In this document: positions 24,646 through 34,203 of the stretch, one piece after another | Layout: every line of letters starts with the position of its first letter | How positions within the stretch are numbered: position 1 is the first letter of the stretch | Origin: Halieaceae bacterium | GTDB taxonomy: Bacteria; Pseudomonadota; Gammaproteobacteria; Pseudomonadales; Halieaceae | Direction of reading: 5' to 3' | DNA length: 64,000 bases | Assembly (NCBI GenBank): GCA_902613175.1 | Contig: CACMGJ010000008.1 | Coordinates: 1 to 64,000, forward strand | Position numbers and translations under genes: made by a program | Notes under the pieces: model-generated | Seen by the model: the letters and a program-made list of their open reading frames with translations, nothing else | The model's database searches: none | What the model was told of the DNA's origin: nothing

Positions 24646-26289
24646 ATGAAAACCCGCCGTTCCAAAACACCCCTAAGCGCGCTATCTCGCATTTCTCTGT
24701 CATGCTTACTCAGCGTTTCGTTGCCAGCCTTACAGGCGGTTGCTCAGCCTGGCGAAGAGGGTCCATCTGCGTTCAAAGCCATGGGTGTTGTCATACCACC
24801 ACCAGCCCCCGATCGGAGCGCGACTGAGGGCGAGGGGCCGTTTGACCGGCTGGTCATTGACAATGTCACGTTGGTAAACGGGTTAGGCGCACCGCCTCGA
24901 GGCCCAGTTTCTATTGTGGTGACGGGAAACACCATCGATCAAATTTCGAGTTACCCACCCAAGCCTGAGATTGGTGAACGCAGACTCGACGCTGAGGGAA
25001 TGACGGCACTGCCCGGATTTATCGATGCACATGTCCACATCGCAAACCCCTATGAGGGTTTAGTTGGACCCGTTACCCCACCCGAGTATGTCTTCAAGCT
25101 CTGGTTGGGGCATGGCATTACCACCGTTCGCGACACCGGATCTGTCATGGGGCTTGAATGGACCGTGGGACATTCGGAGCGCGCCTTGCGAAATGAGATA
25201 ACGGCTCCCGATATTATCCCGTATGCGATTTTTCCGGGAGCGGCTGCGGATCGATTGGAGATTAGTTCCGATGAAGGTGCCAGAGCCTGGGTTCGAGCAG
25301 TGAAGAAACGCGGTGCCAAAGGCGTGAAGCTGCGGGGTGGGACGAAGGAAGCCCTTACAGCTGTCTATGATGAGGCACAAAAGCTTGGCATGGGCACGGC
25401 CAGCCATCACGATCAAAACGGTGTGTACCACATGAACGTGCTCGATAGCGCGCGACTGGGGCTCGACAGTATGGAGCATTGGTATGGCTTGCCGGAGGCT
25501 ATGTTTACCGACCGCACCATTCAGGATTATCCGGCGGACTACAATTATTCGGATGAGCAGTGGCGCTTTGGTGAGGCAGGTAATCTCTGGGCGCAGTCGG
25601 CGCACCGGGGCAGCGAGACATGGCAGGCAACCATTGATGAATTACTGGACCTCAACTTCACCTTAGTCCCCACCTTTACCATCTACGAAGCGAACCGAGA
25701 CGTTATGCGGGAACGCAACGCAGAATGGCACGATGACTACACCTTGCCTGCCTTGATGCGCTTTTTTGAGCCCGACCCGCGTTTACATGGTTCGTATCAT
25801 TTTGATTGGACCACCGGTATGGAGGTCGCCTGGCGCGATAACTTTAGGCGCTGGATGAGTTTTGTGAATGATTTCAAAAATGCCGGCGGTCGTGTTGCCG
25901 CGGGCTCAGACTCGGGGTTCATCTATAAGCTCTTTGGCTTTGGGTATATCCGAGAGTTGGAGATGCTTCAGGAAGCCGGCTTCCACCCATTTGAGGTCGT
26001 TCAAGCTGCGACACGCAACGGTGCCGAGCTTCTGGGCATGGAAGATGAAATTGGCTCAATATCACCGGGTATGCGTGCCGATATCGTGCTTGTGGAGGGT
26101 AACCCTGTTTCGAATTTCAAACTGCTTTACGGGACCGGGCATATGAAACTGAATCGCGATTCGGGCGTTATCGAGCGAGTAGGCGGCGTGTCCTATACGG
26201 TGAAAGATGGTGTGGTTTACGACGCGAAGGCTCTGTTGTCGGATGTAAGAGACATGGTGACTGCGGCGCGAGTGCCCGAAGCGCCGTAA
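24646..26289 (+). CDS. Exported amidohydrolase
   Basis: 547 residues from ATG 24646. Signal peptide about 1-35 (ends LQAVAQP). Amidohydrolase-superfamily TIM barrel: GFIDAHVHIANP (metal HxH), KGVKLRGGTKEA (probable bridging Lys), GTASHHDQNG and DSMEHWYG (His ligands), and RVAAGSDSGF (catalytic Asp). The C-terminal small beta domain (GSISPGMRADIVLVEGNPV) completes the family layout. Relatives include imidazolonepropionase-like and Xaa-Pro dipeptidase enzymes. The periplasmic location favours a peptide or xenobiotic substrate. It is convergent with an MFS gene. Confidence 0.83.
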   Translation: MKTRRSKTPLSALSRISLSCLLSVSLPALQAVAQPGEEGPSAFKAMGVVIPPPAPDRSATEGEGPFDRLVIDNVTLVNGLGAPPRGPVSIVVTGNTIDQISSYPPKPEIGERRLDAEGMTALPGFIDAHVHIANPYEGLVGPVTPPEYVFKLWLGHGITTVRDTGSVMGLEWTVGHSERALRNEITAPDIIPYAIFPGAAADRLEISSDEGARAWVRAVKKRGAKGVKLRGGTKEALTAVYDEAQKLGMGTASHHDQNGVYHMNVLDSARLGLDSMEHWYGLPEAMFTDRTIQDYPADYNYSDEQWRFGEAGNLWAQSAHRGSETWQATIDELLDLNFTLVPTFTIYEANRDVMRERNAEWHDDYTLPALMRFFEPDPRLHGSYHFDWTTGMEVAWRDNFRRWMSFVNDFKNAGGRVAAGSDSGFIYKLFGFGYIRELEMLQEAGFHPFEVVQAATRNGAELLGMEDEIGSISPGMRADIVLVEGNPVSNFKLLYGTGHMKLNRDSGVIERVGGVSYTVKDGVVYDAKALLSDVRDMVTAARVPEAP

Positions 26290-26355
26290 GAACCAACTGC
26301 CCGAGTCGTCGTTACATAAGGCGTGTCCGAGACGACTACGCCGAGCTAGCACGAC

Positions 26356-27762
26356 CTATCGCTTGGCGAAGGTTTTTTCTTCACCTTGTAGACCTAGCTT
26401 CTCATCGAGAAGGGCAACTTTCTCAGCGATGCGCTCTTTCAGGCTATCTCCCATGCGTCTGCGCAAAATCGAAGCAGCGACAGCACCCAGTACACCGAGT
26501 GTGGCCAGCGTGGCAAAGAGGTAACGATAGCCCTCTTGACCGGGGAAGGTGTCAGAAATGACGCCGAAAAAGAGGTAACCAAAAGAGGAGGGTGCGTATA
26601 CAACGAATGAGGCGACCGCAATCACAGAGCCTGAAAAACGCGGTGGTAGCGCCATTTCTCCATAAGGTGCGAAATACAGAGCACGCATGAAGAAAATCAT
26701 AAAAAAGAGTGGTACGAGCAATGCCATTGCAATCCAAACAAAGGCCTGCGAGTTCGGAAGTAGAGCGAGCGCTACCCCCAACACCGCTACGACCATGAGG
26801 CCTGCTCGCATACCACCCACCGCACCCCCGAATACGCGATTAGTCACAAAGCTAGCCACGAAGGCCGAACCGATCCGTCCCGCGGACGTTGAGAAAAGAG
26901 CGAATATCGATGCTGCAATCGCGGGTAAAGTGAAGCTCTCGTTGAGATAGGTCACGTAGAAGGGAAGGCTGGTGTAGGCAAAATAAACAAAGAAACCGAC
27001 GAGGCCTGTCAGCCAAATTTCTGGCATTGATAGTGTCAACTTCATTCCCTCGCGAACCTCTTGCATCATCGTGCCGGATGAGTCGCTGGATTTTAAAAGA
27101 GGCTTGTCGGGTAGGGTAAACCAGCTTGCAATGCCCAGTGCCACCATGACTCCGCCGTTAATCATGAAAGCCACCTCCAAACCGAGGACGCTATATCCAA
27201 GGAGGGCGTAAAGACCCAAGGTGATGGCATTTTGAAGAAACTCGATCAGGCCTCGTCCACCCTCGAGGAAACCGAAGACCTTCGATTGCTGATCGTCGGA
27301 CGTCGATTTTCTGACTGAAGACAAAATGGCAGGCCAAAATGCGCCTTCGCAACAGATGGCCAACACCAGTAGTAGTCCCAGTAGCACATTAAAGTCCGAG
27401 GTTTTTCCCAAGAAGAAGGTGGTAATCCCGCCAATAATCATGGGGATTGCAATCAGCTTTTGCGGCGCAAATCGGTCTTGAGCCCATGAAAGGGCGACAT
27501 ACATGAAGTTACTCGCCAGTCCGTAAATCGATAGTAATAAACCAAACTGCGTTTTCGAGACGTCCCACAATTCCAGGATCTGCGGGAGTAACACACCCTT
27601 CATCGCCAACAACGCAAACATGAATTGCGAGCACAGTGTGATTAGCACGAAGTTAAGAAATATTCGGCGCGATGCGAAAACTGGTTGGTTGGGCAAATGG
27701 GAAGCGGGGTTCATGGCAACATCTGAATGAGGGCTAGGTTCAGCACTATAACAGTCGTTCAA
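26356..27762 (-). CDS. MFS transporter
   Basis: 468 residues (452 if the ATG at 27714 is used). About twelve membrane helices can be traced. It has MFS features such as LSWAQDRFAPQKLIAIPM after helix 2 and a large central loop (KPLLKSSDSSGTMMQEVREGMKL). The family resembles organophosphate- or glycerol-phosphate-like and oxalate-like antiporters, but no substrate can be assigned. A long basic and acidic C-terminal tail (RIAEKVALLDEKLG) is cytoplasmic. It is divergent from the interrupted MFS gene at 27906. Confidence 0.83.
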   Translation of the reverse strand: MNDCYSAEPSPHSDVAMNPASHLPNQPVFASRRIFLNFVLITLCSQFMFALLAMKGVLLPQILELWDVSKTQFGLLLSIYGLASNFMYVALSWAQDRFAPQKLIAIPMIIGGITTFFLGKTSDFNVLLGLLLVLAICCEGAFWPAILSSVRKSTSDDQQSKVFGFLEGGRGLIEFLQNAITLGLYALLGYSVLGLEVAFMINGGVMVALGIASWFTLPDKPLLKSSDSSGTMMQEVREGMKLTLSMPEIWLTGLVGFFVYFAYTSLPFYVTYLNESFTLPAIAASIFALFSTSAGRIGSAFVASFVTNRVFGGAVGGMRAGLMVVAVLGVALALLPNSQAFVWIAMALLVPLFFMIFFMRALYFAPYGEMALPPRFSGSVIAVASFVVYAPSSFGYLFFGVISDTFPGQEGYRYLFATLATLGVLGAVAASILRRRMGDSLKERIAEKVALLDEKLGLQGEEKTFAKR

Positions 27763-27905
27763 AGCACCGTGAGTATCTTTTTAGACGGTCGGTTTGGACT
27801 ATTTGGCCCGCTGGATTTTCGGGATAGTCTGGCACGACGTTGGTGTCTTCTTACTGGCGTTAGGTCTGTCATTAAAAGAATGATGATTAAAAAGGTCGCG
27901 AAACT

Positions 27906-29221
27906 GTGAACGATTCAACACAGAGCGTCACAAGCTCTGCACCCCACCACGTATATTCGAATCGCTATCGTTATTACGTCCTTGCGCTACTGACGCTGGG
28001 CTACGTGTTTAATTTTCTCGATCGGCAGGTGATGACGATCCTGATAGAGCCGATCAAAGCCGAGTTTGGCGCGACCGACACGCAGATGGGCTTTTTATCA
28101 GGTCTGGCGTTCGGGCTGTTCTATGCCACCTTAGGTATTCCGGTTGCCCGATTGGCTGATCGATGGTCGAGACGCAATGTACTCACCATCTCCATGACCA
28201 CCTGGAGTGCGGTCACCGCCTTATGCGCAACGGCTACGGGGTTTTGGCATCTGCTACTTTTGCGGATTGGTGTTGGGGTAGGGGAGGCTGGTGGAACGCC
28301 ACCCTCGCAATCGTTACTCGCTGACTACTTCCCGCCTGAAAAGCGCGCATTCGCCCAGGGCATTCTGGCAACCGCCCCTAAAATTGGCATCCTGGTCGGT
28401 CTATTTGGGGGGCTTTGATTGCTGAGGCCTATGGCTGGCGAACGGTCTTTTTGGTGTTCGGTATTCCGGGTGTCTTGTTAGCGGTCCTTATTCAACTAAC
28501 CGTTAAAGAGCCACCCAAGCTCACGGCACTTTCGGACGTGGTCGATCAGGGCCTGTTCAGTGCGTTGCGGCACATTGTCAGACTTCCATCCTTCATCCAC
28601 ATCATGTTGGGCGTCGGTTTCACTGGCATTGTCGGATATGGTCTGGGTGTCTGGTCCCCCAGCTTTTTGGTCCGAGTACATGGAATGAGTTTGGTTGATG
28701 CCGGTTTGTATCTGGGGCTTATTGGTGTATTCGGAGGTGGGTTGGGGACTATCTCAAGTGGCCTAATGGTCGATGCCCTTGCGCGTAGCGATCGCCGCTG
28801 GCAGCTGTGGGTACCCGCCATCGGGATTTTCCTTGCCCTACCTACCCAGCTTGCATTTTTGCTGTGGCCTGTAGAGCACCGTTTACTTATTGGCTCAGTC
28901 GATCTGCCCTTTGCACTCGTGTTCATGGGCTTGTCGGCTGTCTTTGCCAGTTTTTGGATAGCACCCAGTTATGCGGCGGTTCAGAATTTGGTGCCCCAGC
29001 ATTGGCGAACTCAAGCCTCTGCACTCATGTTATTAGCCATTAACCTGCTGGGGATGGGCCTTGGGCCACTGCTTGTCGGTGTGCTCAGCGGTGGATTTTC
29101 TGCGTACGGTGATGATTCTGTTCGTTATGCATTAGCGATTGGTGTGAGCTTGAGTGTAGTGGGGGGTATTGCCTATCTGGGTGGCAGCGCCAGGTACGCA
29201 AAAGCGATAGGCGAAACCTGA
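27906..29221 (+). pseudogene. MFS transporter (spinster-like) split by a frameshift
   Basis: The first frame runs from GTG 27906 to a TGA at 28416-28418 and covers helices 1 to about 5 (FNFLDRQVMTILIEPIKAEF, ARLADRWSRRNVLT, GVGEAGGTPPSQSLLADYFPPEKR). The second frame, 28415-29221, continues seamlessly with IAEAYGWRTVFLVFGIPG to the end of helix 12. Adding one base to the six-G run at 28407-28412 would restore FGGALIAEAYGWR, the usual family sequence. It is either an inactivated gene, a sequencing indel in the G run, or (less likely) programmed slippage. The substrate class is open; relatives carry lipids, sphingosine or organic acids. Confidence 0.85.
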
Positions 29222-29373
29222 GCAGCGACTGAGAGATAAGCCCGTGTTAGGCGCGTATTGGCATGGCCTTTTTGTGGCATTGGTGTCTTGAGAGCTGGCT
29301 TCTGTTTCGCGCGGGCATTACGGTAAATAGAGCGATCGCACGAGTGGGATGTAAACGTTCCAAGGGGACAACC

Positions 29374-29517
29374 ATGAGATTTTTTGATTGGCATCAAAGA
29401 CAGACGGAGCGGTGGCTGGATCGTCTTGGAATGACGTCTTACGCGGCGCTTTGGTTTGCTTACCTCAAAGGCGTGGTGACAACACTATTCGTGCTCTGGG
29501 TGCTTGGTTATTTCTAG
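29374..29517 (+). CDS. Small membrane protein
   Basis: 47 residues with AAGGGGACAACC directly before the ATG, an excellent ribosome binding site. An amphipathic basic N-terminus (MRFFDWHQRQTERWLDRLG) is followed by one hydrophobic helix (residues 27-46, GVVTTLFVLWVLGYF). It is a typical single-pass small protein, not recognised. It lies 150 bp downstream of the MFS gene. Confidence 0.65.
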   Translation: MRFFDWHQRQTERWLDRLGMTSYAALWFAYLKGVVTTLFVLWVLGYF

Positions 29518-29552
29518 CACGGCAGTTTGGATGGCACGCGGGGGATAGAAGA

Positions 29553-29575
29553 GCGCCCGGACGGTGCCCGGGCGC
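29553..29575. terminator. GC-rich hairpin between convergent genes
   Basis: GCGCCCGG...CCGGGCGC stem with a 7-base loop (29561-29567), between the stops of two convergent genes. No T-run follows on either strand, so it may be a pause site or a Rho-assisted end rather than a classic terminator. Confidence 0.4.
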
Positions 29576-29584
29576 GCAGTGATG

Positions 29585-29917
29585 TTACTCGCCAGAGGCC
29601 ATAACCGAGTCTTTAACAGCTAGCAGGAAGTTCGCTACCACCATTCCAGCAATCATTACCGCAATATTATCGATAATGCTGTTCAATGGCGCACCGATCG
29701 CAGGTATAGCGTCGAGTTGGTTGGCCACCGTGGGCATGGCAACGGCCGCGATGGTGTAGGCCATTCGGCCTGCCATCTCAGCAGTTGGGCTCATGAAACC
29801 GCTGACTAATCCCAAAACGACGAGGATCAGGGCGGAGTAAGCAGCGAGCTGGCCGACAAATACGGCGGCAATCGCAACCACTACACCAACGGCTGTTAAG
29901 ATTTGGTTAACGTTCAT
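29585..29917 (-). CDS. Small three-helix membrane protein
   Basis: 110 residues from ATG 29917, preceded by an AAGGATAAG stretch; the upstream start at 29968 is less likely. Three hydrophobic segments: residues 6-24 (VGVVVAIAAVFVGQL), 28-43 (LILVVLGLVSGF) and about 75-95 (IAVMIAGMVVANFLL), with short polar turns. No family is recognised. The Ala/Val-rich, low-charge composition resembles small oligomeric membrane proteins. It appears to be a single-gene unit. Confidence 0.65.
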   Translation of the reverse strand: MNVNQILTAVGVVVAIAAVFVGQLAAYSALILVVLGLVSGFMSPTAEMAGRMAYTIAAVAMPTVANQLDAIPAIGAPLNSIIDNIAVMIAGMVVANFLLAVKDSVMASGE

Positions 29918-30120
29918 AGTCTTATCCTTACTGTTACTAAGTATGTCACTGTACTCACCCTGCCCCATATCCGATTGTGTTGTTGTTATCGGAAGCTACA
30001 AGGAAAACAGTTCGCCCACAGTAACAATAGAACCGACTAAATTGACACTTTTGGCGCTATAAAAGTCCGCTTTAACGCAATTTTTACCTTTTATCGTCTC
30101 CGTGACTTCCACGTTCCACC

Positions 30121-30336
30121 CTACTGGTAGTCGCTGCCCGACACTGTCTTCAATGCATTGAGACAGGCCTCGCATCTAAAACGCCAATCAGGGAGGGCCT
30201 TACTTTTACTTCGGTACAAACTAGCAAAGTTTGCCTTGCAGTCTGCGCACTGCTTTTCTCTGGGTAATCTCCTCGATATAGCTGTTTCTCGACTATTCAG
30301 ATTGACTACGTTGGGTCGTTCTGTCGCCCATTTCAC
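30121..30336 (-). CDS. Possible small zinc-ribbon protein
   Basis: A 71-codon frame can start at GTG 30336, and the open frame continues upstream to 30510 into the lipA start region. The C-terminal half has two Cys pairs, QCADCKA and RCEACLN, 22 residues apart, a four-Cys zinc-ribbon pattern, in a basic context (RRLPREK, YRSKSK). No ribosome binding site is obvious and the start is uncertain. It is divergent from lipA. It could be a small metal-binding protein; confidence is moderate. Confidence 0.4.
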   Translation of the reverse strand: MKWATERPNVVNLNSRETAISRRLPREKQCADCKANFASLYRSKSKALPDWRFRCEACLNALKTVSGSDYQ

Positions 30337-30426
30337 ACAGTCTTGAGGCTGTTGATGGTGTAAACTCTCTATGACTACGCTGTAGTCGTGGATACGTATC
30401 GATTGAGTCACGAGAAACGCCAACAG

Positions 30427-31428
30427 ATGAACGACAAAGCAAAAGCCGATCTCATTCCGACTGTTACGGTTGCCAGCGGTGAAAAGTTCGTGACTCCCAC
30501 GGGGGTGCACGCGATTAAAGACGGCATTAAAACGGCGAAAGAATTCTCACCACGGCTCAAGAAACCGGACTTTTTGCGAATGCGTGTTCGGCACTCGCCA
30601 AAATATGAATCGGTCAAAGACATCGTAAAACAGCATCGGCTTGCGACTGTGTGTGAAGAGGCAAAGTGTCCCAATATCAGTGAGTGTTGGTCGGCGGGTA
30701 CGGCGACCATCATGCTCATGGGCGACGTCTGCACTCGTGCCTGTCGTTTTTGTTCTGTGAACACAGGAAATCCGCGCGGTTGGTTGGATCTCGAAGAGCC
30801 CTTGAATACCGCAAAGGCGGTTCAACTGATGGGTCTAGCCTACGTCGTTCTGACGTCAGTGAATCGCGACGATCTCGCCGACGGCGGCGCTGGGCATTAT
30901 GCCGATACGGTCCGCGAGGTTAAGAAGCTGAACCCTCACACGGGTGTAGAAGCTCTGACCCCCGATTTTTTGGGTCTGGAATCCGCCATTGATGTTCTCC
31001 TCGAGTCAGGCCTCGATGTGTTTGCGCAAAATGTTGAGACAGTAGAGCGTCTCACGCACCCGGTTCGCGACCCGCGAGCCGGTTACGAGCAAACCATCAA
31101 TCTACTCAGGTATGCGGCTAAACATTCGGATGTCATCACAAAGACATCACTCATGCTGGGTCTTGGAGAGACGGATCATGAGTTGCTTACCTGTATGGAT
31201 GACCTGCGTGAGGCTGATGTTGACGTGTTAACCCTAGGTCAGTACTTGCAACCCACCTCGAATCATTTGCCTGTCGAGCGCTTCGTCACGCCAGAGGAGT
31301 TCGAGCGCTACCGTGAATGGGGCCTCGAGAAGGGCTTTAAAGAAGTCGTATCGGGTGTGTTTGTGCGATCGAGTTATCGCGCAGAACGCGTTCTCGAGTT
31401 TAATAACGTTGGTTTGCAGGAAACCTAA
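30427..31428 (+). CDS. lipA: Lipoyl synthase
   Basis: 333 residues from ATG 30427; a GTG 39 bases earlier is possible. Radical-SAM enzyme that inserts two sulfurs into the octanoyl chain of lipoyl-dependent enzymes. Both iron-sulfur sites are present: the auxiliary cluster C76, C81, C87 ([14 protein letters not shown]) and the SAM cluster C102, C106, C109 (CTRACRFC). The C-terminal RSSYRAE Ser ligand is also kept. lipB is not in the window. Confidence 0.95.
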   Translation: MNDKAKADLIPTVTVASGEKFVTPTGVHAIKDGIKTAKEFSPRLKKPDFLRMRVRHSPKYESVKDIVKQHRLATVCEEAKCPNISECWSAGTATIMLMGDVCTRACRFCSVNTGNPRGWLDLEEPLNTAKAVQLMGLAYVVLTSVNRDDLADGGAGHYADTVREVKKLNPHTGVEALTPDFLGLESAIDVLLESGLDVFAQNVETVERLTHPVRDPRAGYEQTINLLRYAAKHSDVITKTSLMLGLGETDHELLTCMDDLREADVDVLTLGQYLQPTSNHLPVERFVTPEEFERYREWGLEKGFKEVVSGVFVRSSYRAERVLEFNNVGLQET

Positions 31429-31605
31429 GGGGCTGGCGTGAGTAAACGCATACTGTGCATCACTTCAGTCTCTGGCAGGCCTCGAGTGATCGATCTCAAA
31501 GAATCGGATCGATGCTTTTGGCGTATCATGAGGTAGCGCACTCAATGCGCCGTTCGTTGGTGCATGTTGAGTCTTAATTAAGCCAGCTGAGAGAGACACA
31601 GAACA

Positions 31606-32490
31606 GTGACCGAATTCAAACGCGTGGGGTTATTGGGTCGTCGTGAGCACCCCGGGGTAGCACACGTCGTAGCCGAATTATTAGACCTGCTTGATAGTCG
31701 TGGCATTGATGTGGTCCTAGAGGATCGTCTTGCGACCTTGGCTCACTTTGAAACTCGAGCCATGCAGCCTCGCGATGCGATTGGTGCAAATGTTGACTTG
31801 GCGGTTGTAATTGGTGGTGACGGTAGTTTGTTGAGTGCCGCAAGGACACTGGTTAGACACGACTGCCCGGTTATTGGCATTAATCGCGGAAGGCTTGGGT
31901 TTTTAACGGATGTCAGTCCGGACGACGAGCTGGTTGCTCACGTGACAAGTGTGTTGGATGGTAATTACTCGACTGACAAGCGCTTTCTGCTGGATGTGGC
32001 GGTTTACAGTGATGGCGCGCAGACCGGACAGGCCGAGGCGCTCAACGACGTGGTAGTCAACTCTGGCACCTCAGCACAGATGATTGAATTTCAGCTACAG
32101 GTCGATGACGAGTTCGTGTACCGAATGAACGCTGACGGCTTGATTATCGCCACACCGACAGGCTCGACCGCTTATTCCATGTCCGCAGGCGGCCCTATTA
32201 TGAATCCAAAGCTTGACGCCATTGCGCTGGTGCCGATGTTCCCTCATTCGCTTACCAGTCGGCCGATGGTGGTTCACGGCGAGAGCGAAATACGGATTGA
32301 TACCCTTGAGCGAAATAAGAACAACCCGTTGGTGACCTGTGATGGTCAGGTATCGCTCACGTTGAAGCCCGGTGACTCTGTGGTGGTGCGCAAAAAGTCC
32401 AGGGCACTGCGTCTACTTCACCCACCGGGGTACAGTTTTTACGCAAGTTGTCGAGATAAACTCAGATGGTCTGATGCACTCACGTCTTGA
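31606..32490 (+). CDS. nadK: NAD kinase
   Basis: 294 residues starting at GTG 31606, the usual length. It phosphorylates NAD to NADP in the cytoplasm. Key motifs: VVIGGDGSLLSAART (ATP and NAD contact, with the catalytic Asp), GINRGRLGFLTDV, LNDVVVN, and IIATPTGSTAYSMSAGGPIMNP. A GAGAGAG stretch lies upstream. The stop overlaps the likely rhomboid start by 17 bases. Confidence 0.95.
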   Translation: MTEFKRVGLLGRREHPGVAHVVAELLDLLDSRGIDVVLEDRLATLAHFETRAMQPRDAIGANVDLAVVIGGDGSLLSAARTLVRHDCPVIGINRGRLGFLTDVSPDDELVAHVTSVLDGNYSTDKRFLLDVAVYSDGAQTGQAEALNDVVVNSGTSAQMIEFQLQVDDEFVYRMNADGLIIATPTGSTAYSMSAGGPIMNPKLDAIALVPMFPHSLTSRPMVVHGESEIRIDTLERNKNNPLVTCDGQVSLTLKPGDSVVVRKKSRALRLLHPPGYSFYASCRDKLRWSDALTS

Positions 32491-33106
32491 CATAACAACG
32501 CAGTGGCGTCTGGCACCCGTAACCATCTCGATTCTCGCCATTTCCACATTGGTTTTCGCCGTGATGAACCTCTTTGGCGATGCCATCATCTTGGATTGGT
32601 TGGCGTTTAATAAAGTCGAGTTCAATGGCCGTCGTTTTGAGCTGGTGAGTCCGGGCAATGAGTACTGGCGATACGTGACCCCAGCACTCATCCACTTTGG
32701 CCTGCTTCATATCCTATTCAATGGTCTGTGGATTTGGGAGTTCGGAAGTCGCCTAGAGCTGAGACTGGGCTCGATTTTCACGCTCAACTTATTTCTTGCC
32801 GGGTCCATTGGTGGCAACTTGCTTCAAAGTTGGTGGAGCGGTCCATCGATTTTTGGTGGTCTGTCGGGCGTCGTCTACGCCTATATGGGCTGTCTTTGGG
32901 TCATGTGGCGACTGCGACCGGGGTTGGTGCCGATTGATTTGCCTGCGGTTTTTACGTTTATGTGGATTTGGTTGTTCATCGGCTTCACCGGAATTCTAAA
33001 AATACTAGGGTTGGGATCGATCGCCAATGGCGCGCATCTCGGCGGGTTGTTGGTGGGCATAGTGACGGGCGTCATTATTACCCGAGTGTTCCCAAGGGGA
33101 GGTTGA
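32474..33106 (+). CDS. Rhomboid-family intramembrane serine protease
   Basis: 210 residues from ATG 32474, giving a start that overlaps nadK. Six membrane helices can be traced. The catalytic dyad is present: Ser131 in GGLSGVVYAYMG (GxSG) and His188 in NGAHLGGLLVG. The conserved HxxxN loop motif is HILFN (H79). It cleaves membrane-protein substrates within the bilayer; the physiological target is unknown. Likely co-transcribed with nadK and the YeaC-like gene. Confidence 0.88.
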   Translation: MHSRLDITTQWRLAPVTISILAISTLVFAVMNLFGDAIILDWLAFNKVEFNGRRFELVSPGNEYWRYVTPALIHFGLLHILFNGLWIWEFGSRLELRLGSIFTLNLFLAGSIGGNLLQSWWSGPSIFGGLSGVVYAYMGCLWVMWRLRPGLVPIDLPAVFTFMWIWLFIGFTGILKILGLGSIANGAHLGGLLVGIVTGVIITRVFPRGG

Positions 33107-33110
33107 TACG

Positions 33111-33362
33111 TTGTCCAAGAATTATGAAGAAGCGATAAAGGCTATGCCGGTCGACCTCTACCAGCGAATGGTTGATGCTCTGTCCGTGGGAAAGTGGCCA
33201 GATGGCAGGGAGCTGACCGCGGCGCAGCGCGAGCAAACGATGGATGCTGTCATCTTGTGGGGTAAATTACACCTGCCCGAAGATCAGCGTATTGGATTTA
33301 TTGACAAGGGTTCGAAAGCGGGTAGTAGCTGTGACGACCCCGTACCCTTGAAGTGGCAGTGA
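33111..33362 (+). CDS. YeaC-like protein (DUF1315)
   Basis: 83 residues starting at TTG 33111. AGGGGAGG lies nine bases upstream, so a TTG start is favoured over the internal ATG. It shows the family pattern YQRMVDALSVGKWPDGREL...QREQTMDAVILWG and the closing CDDPVPLKW. Cytoplasmic; function is not established for the family. Four bases separate it from the rhomboid stop. Confidence 0.85.
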   Translation: MSKNYEEAIKAMPVDLYQRMVDALSVGKWPDGRELTAAQREQTMDAVILWGKLHLPEDQRIGFIDKGSKAGSSCDDPVPLKWQ

Positions 33363-33378
33363 GGAGTTGTAAATCTGC

Positions 33379-34203
33379 ATGACAATGAGTGGAAACCTAC
33401 GAAAAATGGTCACGGAGCTCTCGAGTGACGTGAAGTACCACCTTCCCATTGGTGATGAAAGAGTTCACTTGAACCCCTTGATAGGCAGCCATCTGACGCT
33501 GTCTTTTACCGGCGTGATTAAATGTATTGAATGCGACCGTAAGTCGAATAAGAGCTTTAGTCAGGGATACTGTTTTCCCTGCTTCAGGCGTCTCGCTGCC
33601 TGCGATAGCTGCATTGTGAGTCCGGAGAAGTGTCACTACGATGCGGGCACCTGTCGTGAGCCCGACTGGGCACAGTCTCACTGCTTCGTTGACCACATTG
33701 TCTACCTGGCTAATACGTCAGGTGTGAAGGTGGGTATTACGCGTCATTCTCAGGTGCCGACGCGCTGGATGGACCAAGGTGCGACACAAGCACAACCCAT
33801 AGCACGCGTTCAGCATCGTCAGCTGTCAGGCTTGCTGGAAACCGCACTTGCAAAGCATGTGAAGGATAAAACCGCCTGGCAAATCATGCTGAAAGGGAAT
33901 GGTGAAGCCGTCTCGCTTGAGGAGAAACGCCAGGAGCTCATGAGTCTCTGTGAGGGTGATATTCAGGCGCTGCAGGACCGTTTTGGTCTGCAGGCACTGC
34001 AACTACTCGAGAATGAGCCGACGGTCAGTATCAACTATCCAGTGGTCGAATTTCCCACTAAAGTCAGCGCGCATAATTTTGATAAGAATCCGCTGGTTGA
34101 GGGCAAATTGATGGGCATTAAAGGACAGTATTTATTGCTCGATACGGGCGTGTTGAATATCCGTAAATTTGGTGGTTACCATATTGAACTGGAGAAAAGG
34201 TGA
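33379..34203 (+). CDS. DUF2797 zinc-binding protein
   Basis: 274 residues with a Cys-rich first half: CIECDRKSNKSFSQGYCFPCFRRLAACDSCIV and CHYDAGTC, several CxxC pairs able to bind zinc. These are followed by the family motif VKVGITRHSQVPTRWMDQGATQAQPIA (a GIY-YIG-like core, VYLA...VKVGIT, is visible). The family is conserved in gammaproteobacteria but uncharacterised. The stop overlaps the pepN start (TGATGATG), so the two are translationally coupled. Confidence 0.85.
   Translation: MTMSGNLRKMVTELSSDVKYHLPIGDERVHLNPLIGSHLTLSFTGVIKCIECDRKSNKSFSQGYCFPCFRRLAACDSCIVSPEKCHYDAGTCREPDWAQSHCFVDHIVYLANTSGVKVGITRHSQVPTRWMDQGATQAQPIARVQHRQLSGLLETALAKHVKDKTAWQIMLKGNGEAVSLEEKRQELMSLCEGDIQALQDRFGLQALQLLENEPTVSINYPVVEFPTKVSAHNFDKNPLVEGKLMGIKGQYLLLDTGVLNIRKFGGYHIELEKR

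Noticed and set aside
28404-28418. Programmed +1 frameshift like prfB (CTT TGA after a G run)
   Set aside because: A +1 shift would meet a stop within three codons; the second half lies in the -1 frame.
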